Positions 36,873-44,185 of a stretch of 64,000 bases of DNA are shown in pieces. Made by a program: the position numbers and the translations under genes. Each line of letters begins with the position of its first letter. Position 1 is the first letter of the stretch. The notes beneath the pieces were generated by a model that made no database searches, was not told the DNA's origin, and worked only from the letters and a program-made list of their open reading frames with translations. The DNA is from Gymnodinialimonas phycosphaerae (GTDB lineage Bacteria > Pseudomonadota > Alphaproteobacteria > Rhodobacterales > Rhodobacteraceae), in contig NZ_JAIMBW010000001.1 in assembly GCF_019195455.1 (NCBI RefSeq), forward strand, positions 2,790,001 to 2,854,000, read 5' to 3'.

Positions 36873-37301
36873 ATGAGCGCCCAAGGCCTTGAAGTCATCG
36901 ACCATACCGTTCAGCTGACCCACGAATGGATCAACGAATTGCGCGAACGGCTGGACTGGACAAGCAGTCGCGATGCCCTGCGACTGATGCGAGCCACGCT
37001 GACCCAGATCCGCGACCACATCAGCCACGAGGAACTGGCGCAATTGTCGGCGCAGATGCCGCTGTTGGTGCGGGGCATGTTCTTTGAGGGATGGTCACCG
37101 ATCCATACCCCGACCAAGGATCGCAGCGCCGAGGCCTTCCTGGCCGCGATCACCGATCAGGTATCACAGGCGCAGGAATGGCGCGGTCCAGAGGACATCA
37201 CAGCCGTCTTCAAGATGCTGAACGCACGCATCTCGGAAGGGGAAATCGCGGACGTGAAGGCCAATTTGCCCACAGACATCCGCGCATTATGGCCTGACTG
37301 A
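36873..37301 (+). CDS. DUF2267 domain protein
   Basis: 142-residue soluble helical protein. The pattern WINELRERLDWTSSRDALRLMRATLTQIRDHISHEELAQLSAQMP, then LVRGMFFEGW, and a second similar helical half, is that of DUF2267. Function is unknown; the family often occurs with universal stress and low-oxygen genes. It lies 26 bases after the bactofilin-like gene with an AAAGGAG ribosome site. Confidence 0.82.
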   Translation: MSAQGLEVIDHTVQLTHEWINELRERLDWTSSRDALRLMRATLTQIRDHISHEELAQLSAQMPLLVRGMFFEGWSPIHTPTKDRSAEAFLAAITDQVSQAQEWRGPEDITAVFKMLNARISEGEIADVKANLPTDIRALWPD

Positions 37302-37325
37302 CCAAGCGACCCGTCATTGCCGCGT

Positions 37326-38006
37326 TTATTCAGGCTCCGCCCGCGCACGAAGGCCCTCGAGATCCCGCACAACGGCTTTTTGCGCTGTCTCAAGCGTGAT
37401 CAGACCGGCCTTTCTGAACTGGGTGAAGGTCCTGCACACCGTCTCGGTTGTCAGCCCCAGGAAATCGGCGATGTCCACGCGCCGCATGGGGATGTCGACG
37501 TGGATGCCGTCTGTTGCGGGCTCTCCGATCCGTTCTGCAAGCGTCAGCACGAAGGAAGCAATTTTCTCGGCTGCCGATTTCGACGACAGCATCATGAAAT
37601 GGTCTTGCATGGCACAGATTTCGTGCAGGGCCGCGCGGGTCAGTCGACGGTGCAGCTCCGGGTTGGGGTTGCATCGGTCCAGCGCCGATCTGCGATGGGC
37701 CAGAACGACACAATCGGTGATCGCGTCGCAATCGGTGTGGTGCAGATTCCCTTCTGGAAAGCCCACGACATCGCCGGGCAGCGCAAAAGCGACAATCTGG
37801 CGGCGTCCGTTCTCCATCACGCGCGCAAGGCGCAGCATGCCGCGTTCCACTTCGTAGACGTTCTCGGCCTCGTCCCCCTCATGGAACAAATGCCGTCCTG
37901 CGTGCAGCGGGTGATAAAAACGTTGGTCAGATACCTCCCCCGCGTCGGACGAGAATTGATCGATCTCAATTTGTGGTTCGACCGTTGTAGCTAGTTTCAA
38001 GTACAT
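37326..38006 (-). CDS. Crp/Fnr family regulator, FixK-like (no N-terminal Fe-S cysteines)
   Basis: 226 residues: cyclic-nucleotide-binding-like beta-roll (about 30-115), dimer helix (about 125-150) and C-terminal winged helix (about 165-210). The helix-turn-helix RRVDIADFLGLTTETVCRTFTQF has the E-x-V-x-R recognition pattern that reads TTGAT half-sites. The N-terminal cysteine cluster of true FNR is missing; the scattered cysteines in the sensor domain do not form it. This makes it FixK/DNR-like, so not itself a direct Fe-S oxygen sensor. It is the natural candidate to bind the TTGAT-N4-ATCAA boxes spread over the neighbouring 25 kb. It faces the response regulator gene. Confidence 0.88.
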   Translation of the reverse strand: MYLKLATTVEPQIEIDQFSSDAGEVSDQRFYHPLHAGRHLFHEGDEAENVYEVERGMLRLARVMENGRRQIVAFALPGDVVGFPEGNLHHTDCDAITDCVVLAHRRSALDRCNPNPELHRRLTRAALHEICAMQDHFMMLSSKSAAEKIASFVLTLAERIGEPATDGIHVDIPMRRVDIADFLGLTTETVCRTFTQFRKAGLITLETAQKAVVRDLEGLRARAEPE

Positions 38007-38069
38007 GGCAGCCCCCTGTCAGTTGTCGAATCTACCATTGCGAACGCACGTCGCAGGGGTTTGCTGGTT

Positions 38070-38086
38070 TTGTATCAAATTGTATC
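38070..38086. promoter_or_regulatory. Direct repeat operator-like site, TTGTATC twice at 10-bp spacing
   Basis: Two copies of TTGTATC start at 38070 and 38080, one helical turn apart, in the 169-base divergent gap between the FixK-like gene and the OmpR-type regulator gene. OmpR/PhoB-family regulators commonly bind such direct repeats, so autoregulation by the downstream gene is plausible. Confidence 0.4.
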
Positions 38087-38175
38087 CATGGGCGAATTTG
38101 CGCAGACGAAGGCGTCTTGCCTTCTCTTTGTCGAACGCAACGCCTAGAACAGAATAGCTCGAGTGGATCATCCTG

Positions 38176-38934
38176 ATGCAAGACAGACATATTCTGATCG
38201 TTGAAGACGACCCCAAGATAAGATCCCTGTTGCGTGCTTGCTTCGAGGGTGAAGGCGCAACTGTGGCCGAGGCGACCGACTTGAAGGCCGCAACCCAGGC
38301 ATTCGCCGAACAAATGCCCGATCTGGTCACGCTGGACATTGGTCTGGACGGGGACAACGGACTGGACATCGCCCGCGAGCTGCGGCGCACCCATGACACG
38401 CCGATTATCATGGTCACGGGCAAGGCCGATGTCATCGACCGCATCGTCGGGCTGGAGCTGGGGGCGGACGATTACATCACCAAACCATTTCACGTGCGCG
38501 AGATGTTGGCACGCGCAAACGCGGTGCTTCGGCGGTATGAGGGTCATACGACCGACCGGGCACCTGTCGAGGGTCCGCCATTGGCCGACACCGACACCCT
38601 ACTGCTTGATGGGCTACGAATTGACCTTGGCCGCATGGATGTGCGCGATCGCAACGGTGACATCTGCGGACTGACCACCGGAGACTTCAAACTGCTGCGC
38701 GCCTTTGTGGAGCATGCCGGGCGTCCCCTGTCACGCGACCGTTTGATGGATTTGATCGATGGCCCAGAATGGGTTCCGCTGGACCGAACCATCGACAACC
38801 AGGTCGCGCGTCTGCGCAAGAAGATCGAGCGCGACGCCAGGCATCCGCAATTGATCAAGACGGTACGCGGCATCGGCTACATGCTGACCCAGGCCGCGCA
38901 ATCCGACGATCAACGGTCGTCCAGCACCGCGTGA
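38176..38934 (+). CDS. OmpR family two-component response regulator
   Basis: 252 residues. Receiver domain 1-about 120 with the acidic pocket VEDD (10-12), phosphorylation site D54 in LVTLDIGLDG, and the conserved Lys in YITKPF. C-terminal OmpR-type winged helix about 140-240 with LTTGDFKLLRAFVEHAGRPLSRDRLMD and RTIDNQVARLRKKIE, ending in TVRGIGYML. Its tail overlaps the tail of the convergent hybrid kinase by 25 bases; that kinase is the likely partner by location only. Confidence 0.92.
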   Translation: MQDRHILIVEDDPKIRSLLRACFEGEGATVAEATDLKAATQAFAEQMPDLVTLDIGLDGDNGLDIARELRRTHDTPIIMVTGKADVIDRIVGLELGADDYITKPFHVREMLARANAVLRRYEGHTTDRAPVEGPPLADTDTLLLDGLRIDLGRMDVRDRNGDICGLTTGDFKLLRAFVEHAGRPLSRDRLMDLIDGPEWVPLDRTIDNQVARLRKKIERDARHPQLIKTVRGIGYMLTQAAQSDDQRSSSTA

Positions 38935-40442
38935 ACCGCGCGTTCAAGCTCGGCCTGCCGATAGGGCTTGCGCAACATCCTGAACTCTTCCCCTGCCCAG
39001 CGATCCCGCAAAACCGACTCTGAAAAACCGGACGTCAGAAGGACCGCGATTTCAGGCCGTTCCTTTGCGATGCGTTTGGCCAGATCGTATCCGGACATCT
39101 TGCCCGGCATCACCATGTCCGAGAAGACCAGCACCACGTCGTCCCTTTCGGCTAGAATGTCCCAAGCGACATCGGCTGTTTCTGCGGTCAGGCATCGATA
39201 CCCAAGATCCGTCAGACGGGTTTTGGACAGGCGGCGCAGTTTCTCATCATCCTCGACGATCAAGACGACGCCGCCTCCGGTGGCAGCCAATGGGTCTGGA
39301 CGGGCCGCGCGAGGCGCATCCGGGGTATGCTGATCCGCAGCGAGCGCCGGGAAATACAACGAGATCGTCGTGCCTTCCCCCGGTTCGGAGTAGATTGTCA
39401 GGTGCCCCCCCGATTGCTTCACAAAACCATACACCATCGGCAATCCCAGTCCGGTGCCATACCCAACCGCCTTTGTGGTGAAGAACGGCTCCAGCGCGTG
39501 GGCGCGCTCATCAGGGGTCATGCCCTTTCCGGTGTCGCTTACAGACAGGCGCACGTAGCGTCCGGTGACAACGCCCAATTCCTGCGCGACGTAAGTATCG
39601 TCAATCTCAACATTCTGGGCATCCAGTGCGATGGTCCCGCCGCTCGTCATCGCGTCTTGTGAATTCATGACAAGGTTCAGGATCGCCGTTTGAAGTTGCG
39701 TGGCATCCGCCGCCATTGACCAGAGGTCGGGGCTGGCCGAGGTCGTGATCTCGCAATGGCTTCCGATCGTATGCCGCAAGAGCCCCATGGATTGATCCAG
39801 TTGCTTTCCGAGGTCCAGGACCGTCGGCTCCAGTTCCGAATTACGGGCGAAAACTGTCAATCGTGATGTCAGGTCTGCCCCCAGTTCCGCCGCCGACAAC
39901 GCATCCGACAACAGGCGGCGTTGACGATCGGGAAGATCCGCGCTCTCCAAAAGCTCCAGATTGCCGATGATGACCGTCAGCAGGTTATTGAAGTCATGGG
40001 CGATGCCGCCCGTCATCCGCCCAATCGCATCCATGCGTTGCGACCGTTCAGTCGCCTGTTCCATCGCCCGAAAATCCGAGCAGTCGTGCATGATCGAGAC
40101 GAAGACCACGCCATTTTCGGTTTCACCACTTCCCAGCGACAGGAGAAGCGGAAAGGTCGACCCATCCGCCCGTTTGCCGACAAGCCTGCGGGATTTCCCC
40201 AAAACAGACTGCTGCCCCGTGGCCATATGGTGATTCATGAAATCACCGTGTTTTTCGGCCAGATCGTTGGGCATCAAAAGCGCCACGTCTTTGCCGACCA
40301 GATCCTCGGGCGCGTGTTGGAACAAAATGCCTGCCGCGTCGTTGGCCTGCAGGAGCTTGCCCTTCGCGTCAGAGATGACGATGGCATCAACCGCCGCATC
40401 CATCACGATGCCGAACAAGGTCGGGTCGTCAAACTCTGCCAT
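38910..40442 (-). CDS. PAS hybrid sensor histidine kinase with C-terminal receiver
   Basis: 510 residues, soluble. PAS domain about 8-125 (IVMDAAVDAIVISDAKGKLLQAN in part), resembling the FixL-type sensor but without an obvious heme assignment. Dimerisation helix with H149 in GGIAHDFNNLLT (HWE/FixL-like HxFNN group), ATPase with NLVMNSQDAM, DTGKGM and GYGTGLGLPMVYG, then a receiver with LVFSDMVMPG. The start at 40442 is set by GGAGGG 5 bases before; the frame opens earlier but without a site. The 3' end overlaps the regulator gene. It lies 67 bases downstream of the site-2 protease on the same strand. Confidence 0.88.
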   Translation of the reverse strand: MAEFDDPTLFGIVMDAAVDAIVISDAKGKLLQANDAAGILFQHAPEDLVGKDVALLMPNDLAEKHGDFMNHHMATGQQSVLGKSRRLVGKRADGSTFPLLLSLGSGETENGVVFVSIMHDCSDFRAMEQATERSQRMDAIGRMTGGIAHDFNNLLTVIIGNLELLESADLPDRQRRLLSDALSAAELGADLTSRLTVFARNSELEPTVLDLGKQLDQSMGLLRHTIGSHCEITTSASPDLWSMAADATQLQTAILNLVMNSQDAMTSGGTIALDAQNVEIDDTYVAQELGVVTGRYVRLSVSDTGKGMTPDERAHALEPFFTTKAVGYGTGLGLPMVYGFVKQSGGHLTIYSEPGEGTTISLYFPALAADQHTPDAPRAARPDPLAATGGGVVLIVEDDEKLRRLSKTRLTDLGYRCLTAETADVAWDILAERDDVVLVFSDMVMPGKMSGYDLAKRIAKERPEIAVLLTSGFSESVLRDRWAGEEFRMLRKPYRQAELERAVHAVLDDR

Positions 40443-40509
40443 CGTGCCCTCCAAATCGCCCTTTGTCTTGGCCAACTTGGCAGCAAGACGAGGTGAAAGG
40501 CCAGACACA

Positions 40510-41643
40510 TCAGACCCGCGATGCGATTTGGCGGGACACACTGAGGAAACCCGTGACATCGCTTAACGTCACGACCCCCCTTAGCGTCTTCCCATCCACG
40601 ACCAGGAATTTGCGCCTGCCGGTTTGTGTCATCCGCTCCAGCAATGCCTGTGCGGGCATGTCCGACGATACTGCGCAATCCGGCGAGACACTCTCCATCA
40701 CATCGTCGACGATCGTTGTGGCCCAATGCTCTCGGTCCATCCGTCGGACAAGGTGGACATCCACATAGCCAAGCAGCACGCCGTCTTCCGTGACCGGCGC
40801 GAAGCTGATGCCATGGGCCAGGAAAACGTCGTTCACGACCTCGTCCAGCGTTTGATCCGGGCGCGCGACGATTGCGCGCTGTGTCATCAAATCCGCCACG
40901 TGGCGCCCGGTGAAGAACTGCTGCATTTCGACCTGCTGGTAAGACGCCCGCCCCAGCGCCAGAAGGAACAGACCCACAAGAATGGGCCAAAGCCCCGCCG
41001 CGGGACCCGCGTTGAACATCGTCAGCGCGCCAAGGCCGATAAGCCCCCATGCAAAGACCGCCGACGCGGCCGCCGCGCGCCGTGTGGCCGATACCAGATC
41101 GCCAGAGCGCCGCCAGAGCATCGCGCGAAACACGCGTCCCCCATCAAGCGGAAAGGCCGGCACCATGTTGAACAGAGCGAGGATCAGGTTGATTGTCGCA
41201 AGGTAGCCAAGGACCGTTATGACGATGGGTCCCAATCCGACGACCCGTGCCACGACCATGCTGGACCAGAACAGACCCGCAAGCACAAGGCTGGCAATCG
41301 GCCCGACGATGGCGACCTGCAATTCCACGTTCGGCTCAGAAGGCTCGGCTTTCATTTCCGCAACGCCGCCAAACAGGAACAGCGTGATCCCGGTGATCTG
41401 CAACCCGTGATGTCGCGCCATGAACGAATGGGCCAATTCGTGCAGGACCAGGGACGTGAACAACCCCAGGGTCGCGATGATCGCTGCGATCAGCAGGGCA
41501 GGCTCACTGGCGTCTGGCAAAGCGTCGGGCAAGTAGCCGCTGGACAGGCTCCAGACGATCAACACCGCAATCAGCAGCCAACTGGCGTCGACCTTGATAT
41601 CGAAGCCGCCCAGTTCGGTCACCTTGATGGATCGCCCCCACAT
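40510..41643 (-). CDS. Site-2 protease family (M50) membrane metallopeptidase with CBS pair
   Basis: 377 residues. Zinc motif HELAH at 68-72 and the third ligand in NMVPAFPLDGGR (about D167), each in a membrane segment, and all needed residues are present. Residues about 245-370 are a CBS pair (VADLMTQRAIVARPDQTL and VVDGKTLRGVVTLSDVTG). This is the Rip3-type layout known from mycobacteria. It should cleave a membrane-embedded substrate, perhaps under nucleotide control through CBS; substrate unknown. It follows the universal stress gene by 12 bases. Confidence 0.9.
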   Translation of the reverse strand: MWGRSIKVTELGGFDIKVDASWLLIAVLIVWSLSSGYLPDALPDASEPALLIAAIIATLGLFTSLVLHELAHSFMARHHGLQITGITLFLFGGVAEMKAEPSEPNVELQVAIVGPIASLVLAGLFWSSMVVARVVGLGPIVITVLGYLATINLILALFNMVPAFPLDGGRVFRAMLWRRSGDLVSATRRAAAASAVFAWGLIGLGALTMFNAGPAAGLWPILVGLFLLALGRASYQQVEMQQFFTGRHVADLMTQRAIVARPDQTLDEVVNDVFLAHGISFAPVTEDGVLLGYVDVHLVRRMDREHWATTIVDDVMESVSPDCAVSSDMPAQALLERMTQTGRRKFLVVDGKTLRGVVTLSDVTGFLSVSRQIASRV

Positions 41644-41655
41644 GATGCTTATTGC

Positions 41656-42504
41656 TCAATGCGCCATGAATACAGGCGTCTCGGTTTGAATGATCATGTG
41701 ATGCGTCGTACCACCGAAGACCAGCTCACGCAGGCGCGACTTTCCGTAGGCTCCCATCACCACCAGATCTGCTCCGATCTCGGCCGCGCGCCGCTGGATT
41801 GCGGCGCCGATGATCTCTCCCCCGCTTGGGTATTGGTTGACTGTCACCTTGCACCCATGGTGGCTCAGCCACTTGGCAAGGTCAGAGCCGGGGTTCTCTC
41901 CGTCTTCATACTCTTGCGCGACGGGATCGAAGCTGCCCACGATCACCTCATCCGCTTGCTTCAACAACGGCAAGGCGGCGTGGATCGCGCGCGCTGCCGG
42001 CAATTCCGTATCCCACGCGACAAAGATGCGCTTGGGGTTCGCAATCGGTGTCGCGTTCAACATCAAACCGACCGGCGCATCGAACAGCACCCCGTATAGG
42101 GCGGGCCGGAACAGGCCGTCTTCAGCGACGCGCAGGCTTTTCGACGCGATGGCCACGTCACAAACCAACGCCCGACGCGCAACGACAACGCGCACGTCCG
42201 GTTGACTGCTCAGCACGAACTGCACCTCGGCCGAGACGCCCTCGTATTGAAGAAGTGCCTCAAGGGCATCCTGGCGCACCTTCAGGCGATCTCGGGCGCT
42301 GTTCACCTCTTCCACCCAATGGTCCGAGATCTCGTAGCCACCATAAGGGAAGGCGCCGTGGGCGTTCATGGGTTGCGTCGGTATCCGAGACAACAGGAAA
42401 CACACCAGATGTGCGTTCTCGCTTACGGCATATTCCGCCATCTGATGCACTTCGGCGTCGGCCGTATCCTCGGTCATCAGGAAAAGCAGGGTTCGATTTT
42501 TCAT
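41656..42504 (-). CDS. Tandem universal stress protein
   Basis: 282 residues with two Usp-like halves. The C-terminal half has the ATP-binding pattern GADLVVMGAYGKSRLRELVFGGTTHHMIIQTETPVFM (G-x2-G-x9-G-S/T), the N-terminal half is degenerate. The start at 42504 has GGAGATC upstream. It leads a run with the site-2 protease and hybrid kinase. An imperfect FNR/FixK-like site lies about 83 bases upstream. Confidence 0.87.
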   Translation of the reverse strand: MKNRTLLFLMTEDTADAEVHQMAEYAVSENAHLVCFLLSRIPTQPMNAHGAFPYGGYEISDHWVEEVNSARDRLKVRQDALEALLQYEGVSAEVQFVLSSQPDVRVVVARRALVCDVAIASKSLRVAEDGLFRPALYGVLFDAPVGLMLNATPIANPKRIFVAWDTELPAARAIHAALPLLKQADEVIVGSFDPVAQEYEDGENPGSDLAKWLSHHGCKVTVNQYPSGGEIIGAAIQRRAAEIGADLVVMGAYGKSRLRELVFGGTTHHMIIQTETPVFMAH

Positions 42505-42586
42505 GGTCGGATCTCCGTTGGCGAGGCAAGCGCAAATAGGTCGCTGCGCTATGTCCAAAGGATGCCGCAATTACGGAGGGGGCGCG

Positions 42587-42600
42587 CTGATCTGGGTCAA
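42587..42600. promoter_or_regulatory. Weak FNR/FixK-like site
   Basis: CTGATCTGGGTCAA, two positions off TTGAT-N4-ATCAA, 82 bases before the tandem universal stress gene at 42504. The position matches that of the better boxes, but the sequence alone would not be convincing. Confidence 0.3.
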
Positions 42601-42787
42601 TTCGCGTGATCGTCACGGAGATCGACACAACAAGCCGTCGGGTATTGGATGGAATACCTGTGAGAGAACTTTGGCTCCCTCCGCTGGATGAGACCCAGCG
42701 CGCGGCTTTCACAAGTCACACCTCGCCCCAGAGACGCGCATCTGCCTTCGCGAAGTAGCCCGGAAGGCAGACACCCCCTTCAAGATG

Positions 42788-43621
42788 TCAGTTGCTGAAA
42801 AGCACCGGGATCTCTGCGTGGCGCAAGAGCCCGCTGGTCACCGCGCCAAATACGAAATCATAGGCGCGCGAATGGCCAAATGCGCCCGTCACGATCATGT
42901 CCGCTCCATTCTCGAAGGCACACTTCAACACCGCCCCGGCAATACCGCCAGAGCCCGCCTCGACATGCGCCATCTGCGCCCGCAATCCGTGGCGATCGTA
43001 CATGGTGGCCAAGTCCACCAACCCATGGTCCCTCAGCTCGTCGGCCGACGCATCGCCTACACGCAGGACGCTGATCTCTGCGCCACTCTGGGCCACGTTC
43101 AAAAGGTCATGGGCGCCGCGCGTGGCCTCCCGCGTTTCGCTCCAGCCCAGGACAATGCGTTTGCCGACGTCTGTGTCGGTGAAGTTGGGCGGTACGACCA
43201 AAACCGGCCGTCCAGATTCACGGATCACGCGGGCCTGCACCTCACGGTTCTGGTCCTCGGCCTTGGTGGCGTTGGGCATTACGACGACATCCGCCGCCCG
43301 CGCGCTTTCAATGATCCGGTCGACGATTGTCGTCGAAGACGCCTTGAGCAACCGCCATTCTGCCACGATGTCTTCATTGTCGGTGTGCTTGTGAAATATT
43401 TTCTCGATGATGGCCGCCTGCTCCATCTGGGCCTCGGTATGCCTTGCGTAGACCTCAGGCGGCAGATGAATCGCAACGCCCGGATATACGACCAAGGCCT
43501 CCAGCGTATGCAGCGCCACCAAATGCGCGTTGTGCGCCCGCGCAAGCGACACGGCGCAGGACATGGCGGCCTCTGCGCTTTCGGGGTCAATCAAACAAAC
43601 CAAGAGTGTTTTCAAAGCCAT
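42788..43621 (-). CDS. Tandem universal stress protein
   Basis: 277 residues with two Usp folds. N-terminal half begins ALKTLLVCLIDPESAEAAM and AHNAHLVALHTLE; the C-terminal half ends GADMIVTGAFGHSRAYDFVFGAVTSGLLRHAEIPVLFSN, the ATP-binding glycine pattern of the family. It is transcribed away from a perfect FNR/FixK box 79 bases upstream. It is separate from the other universal stress gene by 283 bases. Confidence 0.88.
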   Translation of the reverse strand: MALKTLLVCLIDPESAEAAMSCAVSLARAHNAHLVALHTLEALVVYPGVAIHLPPEVYARHTEAQMEQAAIIEKIFHKHTDNEDIVAEWRLLKASSTTIVDRIIESARAADVVVMPNATKAEDQNREVQARVIRESGRPVLVVPPNFTDTDVGKRIVLGWSETREATRGAHDLLNVAQSGAEISVLRVGDASADELRDHGLVDLATMYDRHGLRAQMAHVEAGSGGIAGAVLKCAFENGADMIVTGAFGHSRAYDFVFGAVTSGLLRHAEIPVLFSN

Positions 43622-43700
43622 CGGTCGCCTCCCAAGCGAATTCCCAAGGCCGCAGGAGTGCCGCCCGGATGAAGGCTAGCCCAAGCCGCGCGCATGGCGA

Positions 43701-43714
43701 TTGATCCCGATCAA
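43701..43714. promoter_or_regulatory. Perfect FNR/FixK box
   Basis: TTGATCCCGATCAA matches TTGAT-N4-ATCAA exactly. It lies in a divergent gap, 79 bases before the universal stress gene (minus) and 83 bases before the 127-residue hypothetical (plus), so symmetric control of both is possible. Confidence 0.75.
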
Positions 43715-43797
43715 CGCCCTGCGAAGCGTTCGCGCGTAGGGTTTCAATCGAAAGCGGTGGCTCGCGTGTCACCACCCCCTAGAAACGGAAGTGCGCC

Positions 43798-44181
43798 ATG
43801 AAAGATCCTGAACTCGACGTCCTTATTAGCCAGCTTGAAACCCGCTCCGATCTGTCGATTGCAGAATTCGATGCGGTGATCGGCGCGTTCGCATTCCTGC
43901 TTCCCGGAAAGCTCCCCGAGCATGTGGCAACGCCCCAGCGGGCCGCGACAACCGATGGGGCCATGCTTATCGCCGATGAGGCGTACCCGAATTGGACCGT
44001 CCATATTCACGGGCGCGCCAATGACCGTGACGGCCACTGGCACTGCACCCTGCGTGAAAGCGATACGCGCGATAGCGACGCGGCTATCGGGTCAGGCCGA
44101 TCGGCGGTTCTGGCGCAGGCCATTCTGGCGGCAACGCTGCGGTTGACGATGATCTTGTCGAAGAACGAACCAAGCTCCTGA
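43798..44181 (+). CDS. Conserved hypothetical protein
   Basis: 127 residues, soluble, no motif I recognise. The N-terminus LDVLISQLETRSDLSIAEFDAVIGAFAFLLPG is helical; the middle MLIADEAYPNWTVHIHGRANDRDGHWHCTLRESDTRD looks like a beta-sheet that reads a ligand. A clear ribosome site (GGAAGTGCG) precedes the ATG. It is preceded by a perfect FNR/FixK box and converges on the PEP synthase gene with 4 bases between stops, so it probably belongs to the low-oxygen set. Confidence 0.65.
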   Translation: MKDPELDVLISQLETRSDLSIAEFDAVIGAFAFLLPGKLPEHVATPQRAATTDGAMLIADEAYPNWTVHIHGRANDRDGHWHCTLRESDTRDSDAAIGSGRSAVLAQAILAATLRLTMILSKNEPSS

Positions 44182-44185
44182 CGGG

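Noticed and set aside
37956..37969. TTGATCGATCTCAA, an FNR/FixK-like sequence
   Set aside because: It lies inside the FixK-like coding sequence, about 15 codons from its start (it encodes IEIDQ). Autoregulation from there is possible but chance is more likely, so it was not listed as a site.
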